Shown here one piece after another: positions 21,191 to 29,956 of a stretch of DNA of 64,000 bases. Location: positions 310,001 through 374,000 of the forward strand of contig NZ_CP104002.1 of the NCBI RefSeq assembly GCF_029201565.1, read 5' to 3'. The position numbers and the translations under genes were made by a program. How positions within the stretch are numbered: the first letter of the stretch is position 1; the number at the start of each line of letters is the position of its first letter. The notes beneath the pieces were generated by a model, which was given only the letters and a program-made list of their open reading frames with translations, was not told the DNA's origin and did no database searches. Origin of the DNA: Devosia sp. SD17-2 (lineage in GTDB: Bacteria > Pseudomonadota > Alphaproteobacteria > Rhizobiales > Devosiaceae).

Positions 21191-22579
21191 CTAGGCGTTG
21201 AGGCTACGGCGCAGGTAGCGCCCATGTCCGGCTGTGGTCTCGACCATCTGGCCGTTGCGGTAGACTTCAACACCGCGAACGAGCGTGTTGGTGACGCGCC
21301 CAGTGAATTCGCGTCCTTCGTAGATGCTGTATCCAGCGTTGCTCTTCACGTCGTCCTTCTGCAACGTGTAGGTCGCGTCGAGGTCTACCAGCACGATGTC
21401 GGCGTCAAAGCCGGGCGACAGGGCGCCCTTGCGACCCCAGAGGCCCATGGCCTTGGCCGGCTTTTCGCTGACCAGCGAGACGATACGTTTGATGGAGACG
21501 CCACGGCGGTGGTGTCCCTCGGTCAGCATGACGGGCAGGATGGTTTCGACACCCGGGCAGCCGGGCGAGGCCTTCCAGACGCCGCCGTCCTTGCCGGCAA
21601 TGCTGCGGTGGACGTGATCGGATGCGATCGTGTCGATTGCGCCGGATTCGATACCGCGCCAGAGAGCGTCGCAATCGGCCGCTTCGCGCAGCGGTGGGTT
21701 GATCTTGCCGACCGTGCCGCCTTCCCAGGTGATGTCGTGGGTCAGGTAGTGCGGGCAGGTTTCGATGGTGATGTCGACACCCTCATTGCGCGCGGCAATG
21801 GCCGCATCGAGGGCTTCGCCCGACGAGGTGTGCACCATGTAGATCGGCGCGCCGGCTGCACGTGCGAGACGGGCCGACCGCTGGATGGCGTCTGCTTCCA
21901 CAAACGGTGGGCGCGATTCGTTCCAGGACGCGAGGCCATTGGTGCCCTCCGGGTCCTTGGCCATGACCTGATCGCGCAGAAAATGGACGACTTCGATGTT
22001 TTCCGGATGCGGGCAGACGAGGCCACCGTGCGCGGCGCAGGCCTGGGCAAGGCGGAAGAGGAACGCGTCATCGATATCGGGCAGGCCGAGGCGTTGGCCC
22101 TCGCCGCCACGATTGTTCATGAAAATCTTGAAGCTGGGGACGCCATAATCGGCGATATAGGCCGGGATCTGCGCCAGCTGCTCTTCGGTGGAAATGATCA
22201 GGTGGTAGCCGAAATCGATGTGGCTGCCCGCTTCCGTGACCGTCCGGATTTCGTCGAAGATCTCCGAATGTTCCTTGGCCGAAAGAATGTAGGGGATGAT
22301 GGTCGTCACCCCGCCGCTGGCGGCGGCAGAGGTTTCGCTCGCAGCGTCTGCGGCTTCGCGCGGGAACGAGATGTCGTTGCCATGCCCGAGATGCACGTGG
22401 ACGTCGAGCGCGCCCGGCAGCACGAGACGGCCGGTGGCATCGAGGCGATCGCGCGCCTCGGCATCGCCGCCGGGCTGAAGGATTGCGGCCACGCGACCAT
22501 CGCTCACGGCGATGTCGAGCAGGGCGGGAGGCTGGCCAGGCAAGGCGACCATGCCGCCATGAATAATCAAATCATACAT
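21191..22579 (-). CDS. dihydropyrimidinase/hydantoinase-like amidohydrolase
   Basis: 462 aa from ATG 22579, with AAGGAGA 5 nt upstream. Cyclic amidohydrolase fold with the full binuclear metal set of D-hydantoinases: H61 and H63 (DVHVHLGHG), K151 (FKIFMNN, the carboxylated lysine), H191 (CPHPEN), H250 (MVHTSSG) and D321 (IASDHVH). It should open a ring amide such as a hydantoin, dihydropyrimidine or related ureide. Substrate in this pathway unknown. Middle gene of the leftward operon under island operator 2. Confidence 0.88.
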   Translation of the reverse strand: MYDLIIHGGMVALPGQPPALLDIAVSDGRVAAILQPGGDAEARDRLDATGRLVLPGALDVHVHLGHGNDISFPREAADAASETSAAASGGVTTIIPYILSAKEHSEIFDEIRTVTEAGSHIDFGYHLIISTEEQLAQIPAYIADYGVPSFKIFMNNRGGEGQRLGLPDIDDAFLFRLAQACAAHGGLVCPHPENIEVVHFLRDQVMAKDPEGTNGLASWNESRPPFVEADAIQRSARLARAAGAPIYMVHTSSGEALDAAIAARNEGVDITIETCPHYLTHDITWEGGTVGKINPPLREAADCDALWRGIESGAIDTIASDHVHRSIAGKDGGVWKASPGCPGVETILPVMLTEGHHRRGVSIKRIVSLVSEKPAKAMGLWGRKGALSPGFDADIVLVDLDATYTLQKDDVKSNAGYSIYEGREFTGRVTNTLVRGVEVYRNGQMVETTAGHGRYLRRSLNA

Positions 22580-22610
22580 GTGTCTCTCCTTAACTGGCCA
22601 CTGCCTGCGC

Positions 22611-23474
22611 TTAGGTGTAGCGCTTTTCCATTGCGTCAAAATCGCCCTTGCGGACAGCGTTCTGGCGCATTTCAAAGCTCGCGAGCTGGCCCTTTACGGT
22701 TTCCAGCGATCCGGTCTTGAGCAGTTCGCCCAGCACATTGTGCACGGACAGGAGTGCAGCCTGCAGCGCGGCATTGGCGTAGAGCCCCGCGCCGAAGCCG
22801 AATTCCTTCAGCTTGGCCTGATCCATTGGCGGGGTCTTGCCGCCGAAGACGTAGTTGAAGATCTGCGGGACGGCGAGTTCGCGGGCAACGCGCGCGATGT
22901 CCTCGAGGTTTTCAGGGGCCTCGACAAAGGTCACGTCGGCGCCTGCCTCGATATAGCGATGGGCGCGCTCGAGCGCGTCCTCGATGCCATTGACGGCGAT
23001 CGCATCGGTGCGGGCGATGATCTGGAAGTCGCCGTCCTGACGGGAGTCAGCGGCGGCCTTGATCTTCTGGACCATTTCATCGGTCGGGATAACGGCCTTG
23101 CCGGAGAAGTGGCCGCATTTCTTGGGGAAGTTCTGGTCTTCGAGCTGGATGCCTGCAGCGCCGGCGCGCTCATAGGTGCGCACGGTCCGGTAGGTGTTGA
23201 CCGGGTTTCCGAAGCCTGTGTCGCCGTCGACGAGGAGGGGGATGTTTACAGTATCAGCGATGACCGCGATATGCTGGGCCATCTCCGACATGGTGATGAG
23301 GCCCACGTCCGGCACGCCGAGATACATATTGGTAACGCCGGCACCGGTAATATAAGCGCATTCATAACCCAACTCTTGGATTACGTTGGCGAAAAGCGCA
23401 TTTGGCGCTCCCGGCATCAGCACGGCTTCTCGGCGAGCCAATATGCTTTTAAGCCGTGTCGCTGGTTTGGTCAC
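22611..23474 (-). CDS. isocitrate lyase/PEP mutase family lyase
   Basis: 287 aa from GTG 23474, chosen for AAGGAG 6 nt upstream; the open frame further left has no family sequence. TIM barrel with the Mg-binding VDGDTGFGN (D83, D85) and the catalytic loop KKCGH (C120). The Cys loop is typical of C-C lyases (isocitrate and 2-methylisocitrate lyases) rather than phosphonomutases. Likely cleaves a hydroxy-di/tricarboxylate to pyruvate or glyoxylate plus a second acid. First gene of the operon running to the flavoprotein. Confidence 0.86.
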   Translation of the reverse strand: MTKPATRLKSILARREAVLMPGAPNALFANVIQELGYECAYITGAGVTNMYLGVPDVGLITMSEMAQHIAVIADTVNIPLLVDGDTGFGNPVNTYRTVRTYERAGAAGIQLEDQNFPKKCGHFSGKAVIPTDEMVQKIKAAADSRQDGDFQIIARTDAIAVNGIEDALERAHRYIEAGADVTFVEAPENLEDIARVARELAVPQIFNYVFGGKTPPMDQAKLKEFGFGAGLYANAALQAALLSVHNVLGELLKTGSLETVKGQLASFEMRQNAVRKGDFDAMEKRYT

Positions 23475-23564
23475 GCTTGTCTCCTTGCGTCCGCACGACG
23501 CGCCATTCCCACAACGGCGCACCATCTTAGATATGACTAGACACAATCTCTGACGTATGTTGTA

Positions 23565-23578
23565 AACTGTCAACAGTT
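23565..23578. promoter_or_regulatory. island operator 2 (divergent promoter region)
   Basis: AACTGTCAACAGTT: arms AACTGT / ACAGTT are perfect mirror images about a CA centre; this is the reverse complement of the other exact sites. It lies between divergent genes at 23474 (leftward) and 23626 (rightward). Read leftwards it contains TTGACA (23573-23568). Confidence 0.7.
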
Positions 23579-23625
23579 GATGACGCATGACGTCCTTTCT
23601 GGGGCGATTGCCGGAGGAATAGCGC

Positions 23626-25275
23626 ATGACTGTGTCAGGGATGCACACGCAGCCACCAGCATCTGCCGCCTTGCGAGGTTTCGTGACGGTCGATGGCTGT
23701 CGGCTCCATTATATCCGCCAAGGGCAGGGTCCGGCGGTTGTCATGCTGCATGCCAGCCCCTGTTCTGCAAAGGTCATGTCGGACCTGCAGGCGCGTTGGG
23801 GTGCAGAATTCACCACGATCGCCTTTGATCTTCCGGGATTTGGTCTGTCGCAGTCGCCAGATGGGGTGATTACGATCCCTGTGCTCGCCGAAATGATCGT
23901 TGGCGGTATGCGCGCCCTCGGGATCGAGCAGGCTGCTCTTTATGGCCGGCATACCGGCGCCAGCGTCTGCCTCGATATAGCGCTGAACCATCCCGGGATG
24001 GTTTCGATGCTGCTGACCGATGGTCTCCCGATCTTTGCCGCGCCCTATACCGAAGAGCGTCTCGCCCAATATCTGCCGCCGATCGAGTCGCGCTGGGATG
24101 GCGGGCATCTGACCTGGGCCTATTTCCGCTACCGGGAACAGCACATGTTCTGGCCGTGGGATTATTCGGTGATTGCGCACCGCGCCGATGCTGATCTCCC
24201 GGATGTACAGTTCCTGCATCGCGGTGCGGTGGAGCTGCTCGAAGCCGCAGAAACCTACGCGCAGACCTATCAGGCTGCCTTCCGCTACGAAACCTTGCCG
24301 CTGGTCGACAAGGTTGAGGTGCCGGTGTTCTGGGGCAATCGCCCCGGAGACAGCCAGTTCAAGACCATTCCGCGCTATCCTGCCGGCGCGCCCATCCATG
24401 TCGTGGACCGGGATCCCGAAATTGCGCTGGAGGAAGAGCTTGCGTTGCTCCGCCTCCATCCTGCAGTCGGCGACGTCCCGCAGTTCCAGTCCGGTTTTGC
24501 AGCGTCGAGCCTGCCGATGCGGCTTGAGGACTATATTGAGACGCGCCACGGATGTGTGCGTGCCATTGGCATTGGCCTGCAGCACGGCGGCGTCCCGCTG
24601 ATTTACCTGCACGACCTTCCCGGTGGCATTGATCTGCACCTCGAGGAGATCGAACTTCTGGCGCAAAATCGCCCTGTGCTCGCGTTCGAGCTGGCCGGAA
24701 ACGGCGAGTCTTATGTGTCGAGCGCGCCGGGCAATGCGCTGTGGCTGGATCAGATCGATGATGTGATTGCCCAGCTCGGGTGGGCAAGGGTCGAGCTCTT
24801 TGCGCATGGAACCTCCGCGGGTCTGGCGCTCGACTACGCCCTCAAGCATCCAGCCAATGTCGCCGGGGTCATCCTGCGCTCTCCGCCGATCCTGAGTGCT
24901 GAGGAGCGTGCGTTGTTCCGCACAGGCTATGCTCCTGACATCACCCCGAGTGAGGATGGCGGTTATCTCCTGCGGCTCTGGCACCATTTGCGCGATCAGG
25001 AATTGTGGTACCCGCATTTCCGCAGGGATCATGCGTCCCGCCGTACTACCCCGCCGCGGATTGATCCGGCATGGCTCACGCGTCGGGCAGTGACCCTCCT
25101 CAAACAGCCTGAGCACTATGCGCCGATCTGGCAGGCTGTATTCGACCAGGACGTTGCTGCGGCGCTCGGCGCGGTCACGGTCCCCGTGCATGTGATCGTT
25201 GATCCAAGCGACATTTTTGCTGGCACCTCAGCCAGCCATGCCAGCGGGTCTACGCCCGCGGCGATTTCGGAATAG
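23626..25275 (+). CDS. tandem (two-domain) alpha/beta hydrolase
   Basis: 549 aa made of two consecutive alpha/beta hydrolase folds. Domain 1 (about 18-280) has an HASPCS oxyanion segment, DLPGFGLS and, at the nucleophile elbow, GRHTG (107-111), with His109 where Ser is expected. Domain 2 (about 305-545) has HDLPGG and a canonical elbow GTSAG (395-399, Ser397). So only domain 2 looks like a standard serine hydrolase. Preceded by GGAGGA. Starts a rightward run with the CoA ligase (20-nt gap) and enoyl-CoA hydratase. Probably cleaves an ester, amide or C-C bond; substrate unknown. Confidence 0.82.
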   Translation: MTVSGMHTQPPASAALRGFVTVDGCRLHYIRQGQGPAVVMLHASPCSAKVMSDLQARWGAEFTTIAFDLPGFGLSQSPDGVITIPVLAEMIVGGMRALGIEQAALYGRHTGASVCLDIALNHPGMVSMLLTDGLPIFAAPYTEERLAQYLPPIESRWDGGHLTWAYFRYREQHMFWPWDYSVIAHRADADLPDVQFLHRGAVELLEAAETYAQTYQAAFRYETLPLVDKVEVPVFWGNRPGDSQFKTIPRYPAGAPIHVVDRDPEIALEEELALLRLHPAVGDVPQFQSGFAASSLPMRLEDYIETRHGCVRAIGIGLQHGGVPLIYLHDLPGGIDLHLEEIELLAQNRPVLAFELAGNGESYVSSAPGNALWLDQIDDVIAQLGWARVELFAHGTSAGLALDYALKHPANVAGVILRSPPILSAEERALFRTGYAPDITPSEDGGYLLRLWHHLRDQELWYPHFRRDHASRRTTPPRIDPAWLTRRAVTLLKQPEHYAPIWQAVFDQDVAAALGAVTVPVHVIVDPSDIFAGTSASHASGSTPAAISE

Positions 25276-25295
25276 AACTTTCATCGGAGAATATC

Positions 25296-26678
25296 ATGAC
25301 CATCGATGCCTCTAACTACACATTGCCGGATATCCAGCGGCAGCCTTTGGAGGCCGTCCGCGCGCTGCAGAACAATCTGCTGCGCCATATGGTCGAGATT
25401 TGCTACGAGCATCACCCCTTCTATTCCAAGCAGATGCGCGATCTGGGGCTGACTCCGGCGGACATTCAGACTGTCGATGATCTGGTCAAGCTTCCCCCGT
25501 CCTCAAAGACCGACTTCCTCGCCGATCCCGAAGCGTTCCGCCTGCGTCCCGAGGGTCTGCCGGCCGCCGAGGCGACCCTGTGGAAGATCATCTACACCAC
25601 CGGCACCACCACCGGCCGTCCGGCACCGATTTTCGTGACCAACCACGATCACTTTGCCTATCAGGATCTGTTCCGCACGCGCCAGGATCTGATTGGCCTC
25701 AAGAATACCGATTTGATCGCCAATCTCTTCCCGCAGACCTCCTTCCCGATGGGCGCCTATTCGCGCGGTCCGGATGAGGCGGCAGCAGTGGGTGCGGCGA
25801 TGCTGATCGCCAATACCGGTCGCGTCGACCACTATTACCCGGTCAACCGCAGCACCGACGACGCTGTCGAAGCCATTGCGCGCCACAAGGCGACCGTGAT
25901 CTGGGGTGTTGCCGGCTTTGTCCGTCGCGTGCTGCTGCGCGCTGCCGAACTCGGCGCCGATTTCACTAATGTCCGCATGGTCATGACGACGGGCGAGGCT
26001 GCTTCGCCCGCTATGCGTGAAGACCTCCGTCTGCGCATGCGCAATCTCAACTGCGCCGACACCCAGATCGTCAACCGCTACGGTTCGACCGAGCAGGGCG
26101 GCACGATGATCGAGTGCTGTGACGGTTCGGGCTTCCACAGTTCGCTTCCCGACCAGATTTTCCACGAAATCGTGGATCCCGAAACCGGCGCGCGCCTGGC
26201 TGACGGTGAAGAGGGCATGCTGGCCATCACTCACCTCAACCGTCGTGGCACCGTCTTCCTGCGCTACAAGGTTGGCGACATGGGCGCGCTCGACCACACC
26301 GCCTGCCCGCACTGCGGTCGCACCACGGTTCGCCTGTCGTCCAAGCCCGTTCGGACCGGCGACATCATCAAGATCAAGGGTGCGCTGGTCAACCTGGGCA
26401 ACCTCAAGGCTGAACTCGACAAGATCGAGCAGCTGGAAGAGTACCAGATCGTGGTGACCTCCGAATCCGAGACCGATCCGTTCTCGCCCGACGTGCTCCT
26501 CGTCCGGCTCGCGCCGGTGGCCGGTGCTGCCGAAGAGATCGGCGGCGACATCGCCAATCTCGTGACCAAGCTGACCAATCTGCGACCGCGGATCGAACTG
26601 GCAAAGCGCGACGAGATTTTTGATCCGGTGACGATGGCCAAGCCACGCCGTATTCTCGACCGCCGTCAGGGTCGATGA
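25296..26678 (+). CDS. phenylacetate-CoA-ligase-like adenylate-forming enzyme
   Basis: 460 aa. Activates a carboxylic acid to a CoA thioester through an acyl-adenylate. P-loop TTGTTTGRP (101-109), A5 motif YGSTEQGG, A7 RYKVGDMG and a CPHCGR zinc-type motif place it with PaaK-like ligases. The acid is unknown; PaaK relatives use aryl-acetates, benzoates and 2-aminobenzoate. GGAGA precedes the start. Its stop overlaps the start of the enoyl-CoA hydratase by 4 nt, supporting a shared CoA pathway. Confidence 0.88.
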   Translation: MTIDASNYTLPDIQRQPLEAVRALQNNLLRHMVEICYEHHPFYSKQMRDLGLTPADIQTVDDLVKLPPSSKTDFLADPEAFRLRPEGLPAAEATLWKIIYTTGTTTGRPAPIFVTNHDHFAYQDLFRTRQDLIGLKNTDLIANLFPQTSFPMGAYSRGPDEAAAVGAAMLIANTGRVDHYYPVNRSTDDAVEAIARHKATVIWGVAGFVRRVLLRAAELGADFTNVRMVMTTGEAASPAMREDLRLRMRNLNCADTQIVNRYGSTEQGGTMIECCDGSGFHSSLPDQIFHEIVDPETGARLADGEEGMLAITHLNRRGTVFLRYKVGDMGALDHTACPHCGRTTVRLSSKPVRTGDIIKIKGALVNLGNLKAELDKIEQLEEYQIVVTSESETDPFSPDVLLVRLAPVAGAAEEIGGDIANLVTKLTNLRPRIELAKRDEIFDPVTMAKPRRILDRRQGR

Positions 26679-27418
26679 GCGGACCAAGCGAAGCCCTGCT
26701 GCTGACGCGGCAGGGCGCCGTCGCCACAATCACCCTCAATCATCCCGAGCGCGCCAACGCGCTCGACCCCAGCGAGTTTCACGCTCTGGCCACCCTGCTG
26801 ACCTCGGTCGGGGCGGATCCGGATGTCCAGGCCATCGTTTTGACGGGGCAGGGAGAGCGGGCCTTCTGTGCCGGTCTCAATCTCGCTGACCGGGAGGCGA
26901 TCCGGGCCGATATAGCTTCATCAGGGCCGACAGGGCTTGGGGCGTTTCTGCGCGCTGCCTTTGGGCTTAACGTGCCGCTGATCGCGCGTCTCAATGGCTC
27001 CTGCGTTGCCGGAGGCATGGGTCTTCTCGGAGCATGCGACTACGCGATTTCGGTTTCCACGGCGCGCTACGGTCTGCCTGAAATTCACCATGGCATGATC
27101 CCCCATGTGGCGCTCGCAGGCCTGCGTGGGCGCGCTCGGGAAGAATTTCTCGAACAATGCGCTCGTAGTGGCGATCTTTTCGACGCCCAAACGGCGGTGA
27201 CCGCCGGGCTGATCGACCAGGTTTGCGAGCGCGAAGAACTCGACGCTGCAGTCGAGCGGTTTTTGGCCGGTGTTCTCGCCGGGGCCAAGCCGGTTCGGAT
27301 GCAGCGACGCCTCGCGGCTGACATGGTTGGCGCACAGGAGCGGTTTGCAGCAGCGGATGCTGCCGCACGCTCGAGCGCTAAATCGTCGACAGTCGACAGT
27401 TTTGATGATATTTCTTAG
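26675..27418 (+). CDS. enoyl-CoA hydratase/isomerase family protein
   Basis: 247 aa crotonase fold. The first oxyanion loop is FCAGLNL, the second NGSCVAGGMGLLGACD; a Glu is present in LPEIHHGMIP, but the second catalytic Glu of true hydratases is not obvious at GMGLLGACD. It may therefore hydrate, isomerise or hydrolyse the CoA ester made by the preceding ligase, to which it is coupled by ATGA. The last codons overlap a degenerate copy of the island operator (27389-27400). Confidence 0.88.
   Translation: MSGPSEALLLTRQGAVATITLNHPERANALDPSEFHALATLLTSVGADPDVQAIVLTGQGERAFCAGLNLADREAIRADIASSGPTGLGAFLRAAFGLNVPLIARLNGSCVAGGMGLLGACDYAISVSTARYGLPEIHHGMIPHVALAGLRGRAREEFLEQCARSGDLFDAQTAVTAGLIDQVCEREELDAAVERFLAGVLAGAKPVRMQRRLAADMVGAQERFAAADAAARSSAKSSTVDSFDDIS
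27389..27400 (+). promoter_or_regulatory. degenerate island operator 3
   Basis: ACAGTCGACAGT, 10 of 12 matches to ACTGTTGACAGT, 41 nt before the amidohydrolase start and inside the end of the hydratase gene. Could give this gene its own promoter; weaker than the exact sites. Confidence 0.45.
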
Positions 27419-27440
27419 CTTCGGCTTATAGGAGGCCACT

Positions 27441-28349
27441 TTGGCAGATACATACCAGTTTGACCCCAGCACCACCAAAGACGGCTATGGGGCCATCGAC
27501 ATCGTGGTCAATTTCTACACCCCGCAGGTGATCGCTGAAAAGCGCGTGCCGACGGACGAGAATTTCCGCGACCAGGTGCGCATGGCGGACGACCATCGCC
27601 GCGGCCTGACGCCCGAGCAATACATCGAAAAGATGGATCGTGCCGGTATCGAGCGCTCGCTGCTGATCGCTGCGCGCTGTGGTGACCGCCGTATGAGCAC
27701 GTCCACCGAGATCCCATACGAATACATCCATGAGGCTGTGCAGAAGTATCCGCACCGCTACTCGGGCGTTGCCGGCATCAACCCGCTGCTGGGCATTTCC
27801 GGCCTCAAGGAGCTCGACTACGCCGTCAAGGAACTGGGCTTTGTGGGTGCGCATCTTTATCCGCACTGGTTCGGCCAGGCTCCGGATGCCGCGATCTACT
27901 ACCCTTACTATGCGCGCTGCGCTGAGCTCGGTATTCCGATCATGATGCAGGTGGGTCACTGCCTCGTCTATCGCGACGACAATCGCCTTGCGACCGTTGC
28001 CAAGCCGATGATGCTCGATCGCATCGCCATCGATTTCCCTGAACTGACCATCATCGGCATTCACCTGGGCTATCCGTGGACCGAAGAAATGATCTCGGTC
28101 GCGACCAAGCACAAGAATGTCTACATGGCCGGTGACGCCTATGCGCCCAAGCATTGGGGTGCCTCGGCTGTCCACTTCGCCAATACCTTTGGACAGGATA
28201 AGTTCCTGTTCGGAACAGATTGGTGGGTGATTGATCCGGAACGTGCAGTCAAGGAAGTGGACGACCTTAATTTCCGTCCGCATTCCAAGCGGAAGGTTAT
28301 GCGTGACAACGCCTTGAAGGTGTTCAAACTTCCGGGCGATGTCGCCTGA
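27441..28349 (+). CDS. ACMSD-type amidohydrolase family protein lacking the N-terminal HxH
   Basis: 302 aa from TTG 27441, with AGGAGG 5-6 nt upstream. TIM-barrel amidohydrolase_2 fold: LYPHWFG, MQVGHC, IIGIHLGYPW and LFGTDWW carry the later His/Asp positions. The first-strand metal motif, normally D-x-H-x-H, reads D20-I-V-V-N24, so both metal His are missing. Relatives are decarboxylases or hydratases of aromatic or ring-cleavage acids. It may bind metal differently or be non-hydrolytic. Upstream of the regulator gene. Confidence 0.85.
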   Translation: MADTYQFDPSTTKDGYGAIDIVVNFYTPQVIAEKRVPTDENFRDQVRMADDHRRGLTPEQYIEKMDRAGIERSLLIAARCGDRRMSTSTEIPYEYIHEAVQKYPHRYSGVAGINPLLGISGLKELDYAVKELGFVGAHLYPHWFGQAPDAAIYYPYYARCAELGIPIMMQVGHCLVYRDDNRLATVAKPMMLDRIAIDFPELTIIGIHLGYPWTEEMISVATKHKNVYMAGDAYAPKHWGASAVHFANTFGQDKFLFGTDWWVIDPERAVKEVDDLNFRPHSKRKVMRDNALKVFKLPGDVA

Positions 28350-28446
28350 CGCCTTTCTTTGTACTTGGTGACGCCATAGATTGTAGTAAACAGTCTGCGC
28401 AGAAATGGCGTTGCGGGTGAAATGCGCCGCCATCGGGGGAGCAAGT

Positions 28447-29115
28447 ATGAGTACGATACAACCGATTGTAGGTGCCTCGCTGAGTTCAGAGGCACTGGAC
28501 ATGGTGGTTGCCGCGATCACGTCGGGCGAGTTCCTTCCTGGAGCTCGCCTGTCCGAGGCCGAGCTGGCTCGCCGGCTCGGTATCAGCCGTGGTCCCCTGC
28601 GTGAGGCCCTCGGGCGTCTCGAGGGGCGTCTGGTCACCCGGACGCCCCGTATCGGCGTGCGCGTCATCGAGCTCTCAAAGCAGAACATCATCGATCTCTT
28701 CTATGCTCGCGAGGCATTGGAAGGCATGGGTGCACGTCTTGCCTGCGAGCGCCTGACGGACAGCGAAATCGCGAACTTGCGGGATTTGTTGAACACCGAT
28801 CGGGCCCAGCCGGAAGTTGCTGCAGGCGAGGCTTATTCGCCACGTTCGCTCGACGACGACTTCCATCTCTCGATCATCAAGGCCGCTCAGTCTGAACAGA
28901 TCGAGCGGCTGCTGATGGACCAGATCTACTATCAGCTGCGCATTCACCGTCGCAAATCCAGCACGCTTCCAGGGCGCGCGCGGGCGGCTCTGATCGAACA
29001 TGAGAGCATCGTCATGGCGCTCGAAGCGCGCGATCCTGATCAGGCCGAGAAGGCAATGCGCACGCATTTGCGCAATGCACGCCTCAGCGCAATGGCTGCC
29101 TTCACTGAGGCCTGA
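28447..29115 (+). CDS. GntR-family transcriptional regulator, FCD subfamily
   Basis: 222 aa from ATG 28447, with GGGGGAG just upstream; an earlier ATG at 28405 lacks a site. N-terminal winged helix (LSEAELARRLGISRGPLREA) and C-terminal FCD ligand domain with DDDFH, EHESI and HLRNA, the usual metal/ligand residues. The only regulator gene inside the island. FCD regulators bind short palindromes and are usually released by a pathway acid, fitting the repeated ACTGT-N2-ACAGT sites nearby. Effector unknown. Confidence 0.93.
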   Translation: MSTIQPIVGASLSSEALDMVVAAITSGEFLPGARLSEAELARRLGISRGPLREALGRLEGRLVTRTPRIGVRVIELSKQNIIDLFYAREALEGMGARLACERLTDSEIANLRDLLNTDRAQPEVAAGEAYSPRSLDDDFHLSIIKAAQSEQIERLLMDQIYYQLRIHRRKSSTLPGRARAALIEHESIVMALEARDPDQAEKAMRTHLRNARLSAMAAFTEA

Positions 29116-29116
29116 T

Positions 29117-29150
29117 AACTGTTGACAGTTCACACTTTTGGCACTTGAAT
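29117..29150 (+). promoter_or_regulatory. island operator 4 with promoter
   Basis: AACTGTTGACAGTT (29117-29130). Its TTGACA (29122-29127) is followed at 17 nt by TTGAAT (29145-29150), a good -35/-10 pair; the predicted start is about 30 nt before the cysteine hydrolase. It directly follows the regulator's stop. Confidence 0.75.
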
Positions 29151-29187
29151 CGGGTCAGTCATTAGCCGCGATTTCATGGAGTCAGCA

Positions 29188-29880
29188 GTGAGCGAAAATA
29201 TCTGGGACGGGGTCATTCCACAGGAAGAAGTCGACGCCTATGAGGCTGCCGGCTTCGGGCGCGCGAGTGGCGTGGGCAGCAAGCCCGCGCTTCTCATCAT
29301 CGACGTGCAGTATCGCACCGTCGGCACCGAGCCAAAGCCCTTCTGGGAATCGATCAAGGAATTCCCGACCTCTTGTGGCGAAACCGGCTGGCAGGCCGTC
29401 GCCCAGATCGAGAAGCTGGTTGCCCAGTTCCGCGAAAAGGGCTGGCCGATCATCTACCCCTATGTTGCGCCGAAGGAAAACTTCGACACTGGCCGCCTTG
29501 CCGCCAAGGTGCCTGCCCTGATGGGCGTGGCCGCCAAGGGCTACGAGTTCGTGCCACCCGTTGCGCCGCAGCCGGGCGATATTCTGCTGCCCAAGCGTCA
29601 TCCGAGCGCCTTCTTCGGCACGCCGCTGGTCAGCTATCTGGTTGAGCGCGGCATCGACACGCTGGTGGTCACCGGCTGCACGACCAGCGGTTGCGTGCGT
29701 GGCAGCGTCGTGGATGGCTTTGCCTATAACTACCGCGTTCTCGTGCCTCATGATGCTGTCTACGACCGTTCGCAGACGTCGCACCAGGTCAATCTCTTCG
29801 ACATGAACGCCAAGTATGCAGACGTCATGTCGACCGACGAAGCCGTCGCGACTCTCTCCAAGGTCGACGCTGCCTCGTAA
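29188..29880 (+). CDS. isochorismatase-like cysteine hydrolase (N-carbamoylsarcosine amidase-like)
   Basis: 230 aa from GTG 29188, with GGAG 6 nt before; an ATG at 29176 is in frame but lacks a site. The catalytic triad of the family is visible: D39 (LLIIDVQ), K136 (LPKRHPSAF) and C169 (TGCTTSGCVRGS). The long N-terminal part and CTTSGCVR resemble N-carbamoylsarcosine and maleamate amidohydrolases, so the reaction is probably release of ammonia or carbamate from an amide. Single-gene unit between operator 4 and a terminator. Confidence 0.88.
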   Translation: MSENIWDGVIPQEEVDAYEAAGFGRASGVGSKPALLIIDVQYRTVGTEPKPFWESIKEFPTSCGETGWQAVAQIEKLVAQFREKGWPIIYPYVAPKENFDTGRLAAKVPALMGVAAKGYEFVPPVAPQPGDILLPKRHPSAFFGTPLVSYLVERGIDTLVVTGCTTSGCVRGSVVDGFAYNYRVLVPHDAVYDRSQTSHQVNLFDMNAKYADVMSTDEAVATLSKVDAAS

Positions 29881-29899
29881 GGCTTTCTATCCAAGTCAC

Positions 29900-29935
29900 A
29901 AAAAGGCCCGCCAGAGCGATCTGCCGGGCCTTTTT
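29900..29935. terminator. bidirectional terminator between convergent units
   Basis: AAAAAGGCCCG (29900-29910) pairs with CGGGCCTTTTT (29925-29935). It serves the cysteine hydrolase gene and, read leftwards, the aldehyde dehydrogenase operon ending at 29957. Confidence 0.9.
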
Positions 29936-29956
29936 AGTTCCGGGGTTCAGGGACGC

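Noticed and set aside
28386..28405. Possible operator copy before the GntR gene (AAACAGTCTG)
   Set aside because: Only one arm (ACAGT) is present and the other does not pair; the regulator may be transcribed from the amidohydrolase unit instead.
23626..29880. A nicotinate/maleamate pathway (N-formylmaleamate deformylase plus maleamate amidase)
   Set aside because: An alpha/beta hydrolase and an isochorismatase-type amidase are present, but no maleate isomerase, hydroxylase or 2,5-dihydroxypyridine dioxygenase is in the island.
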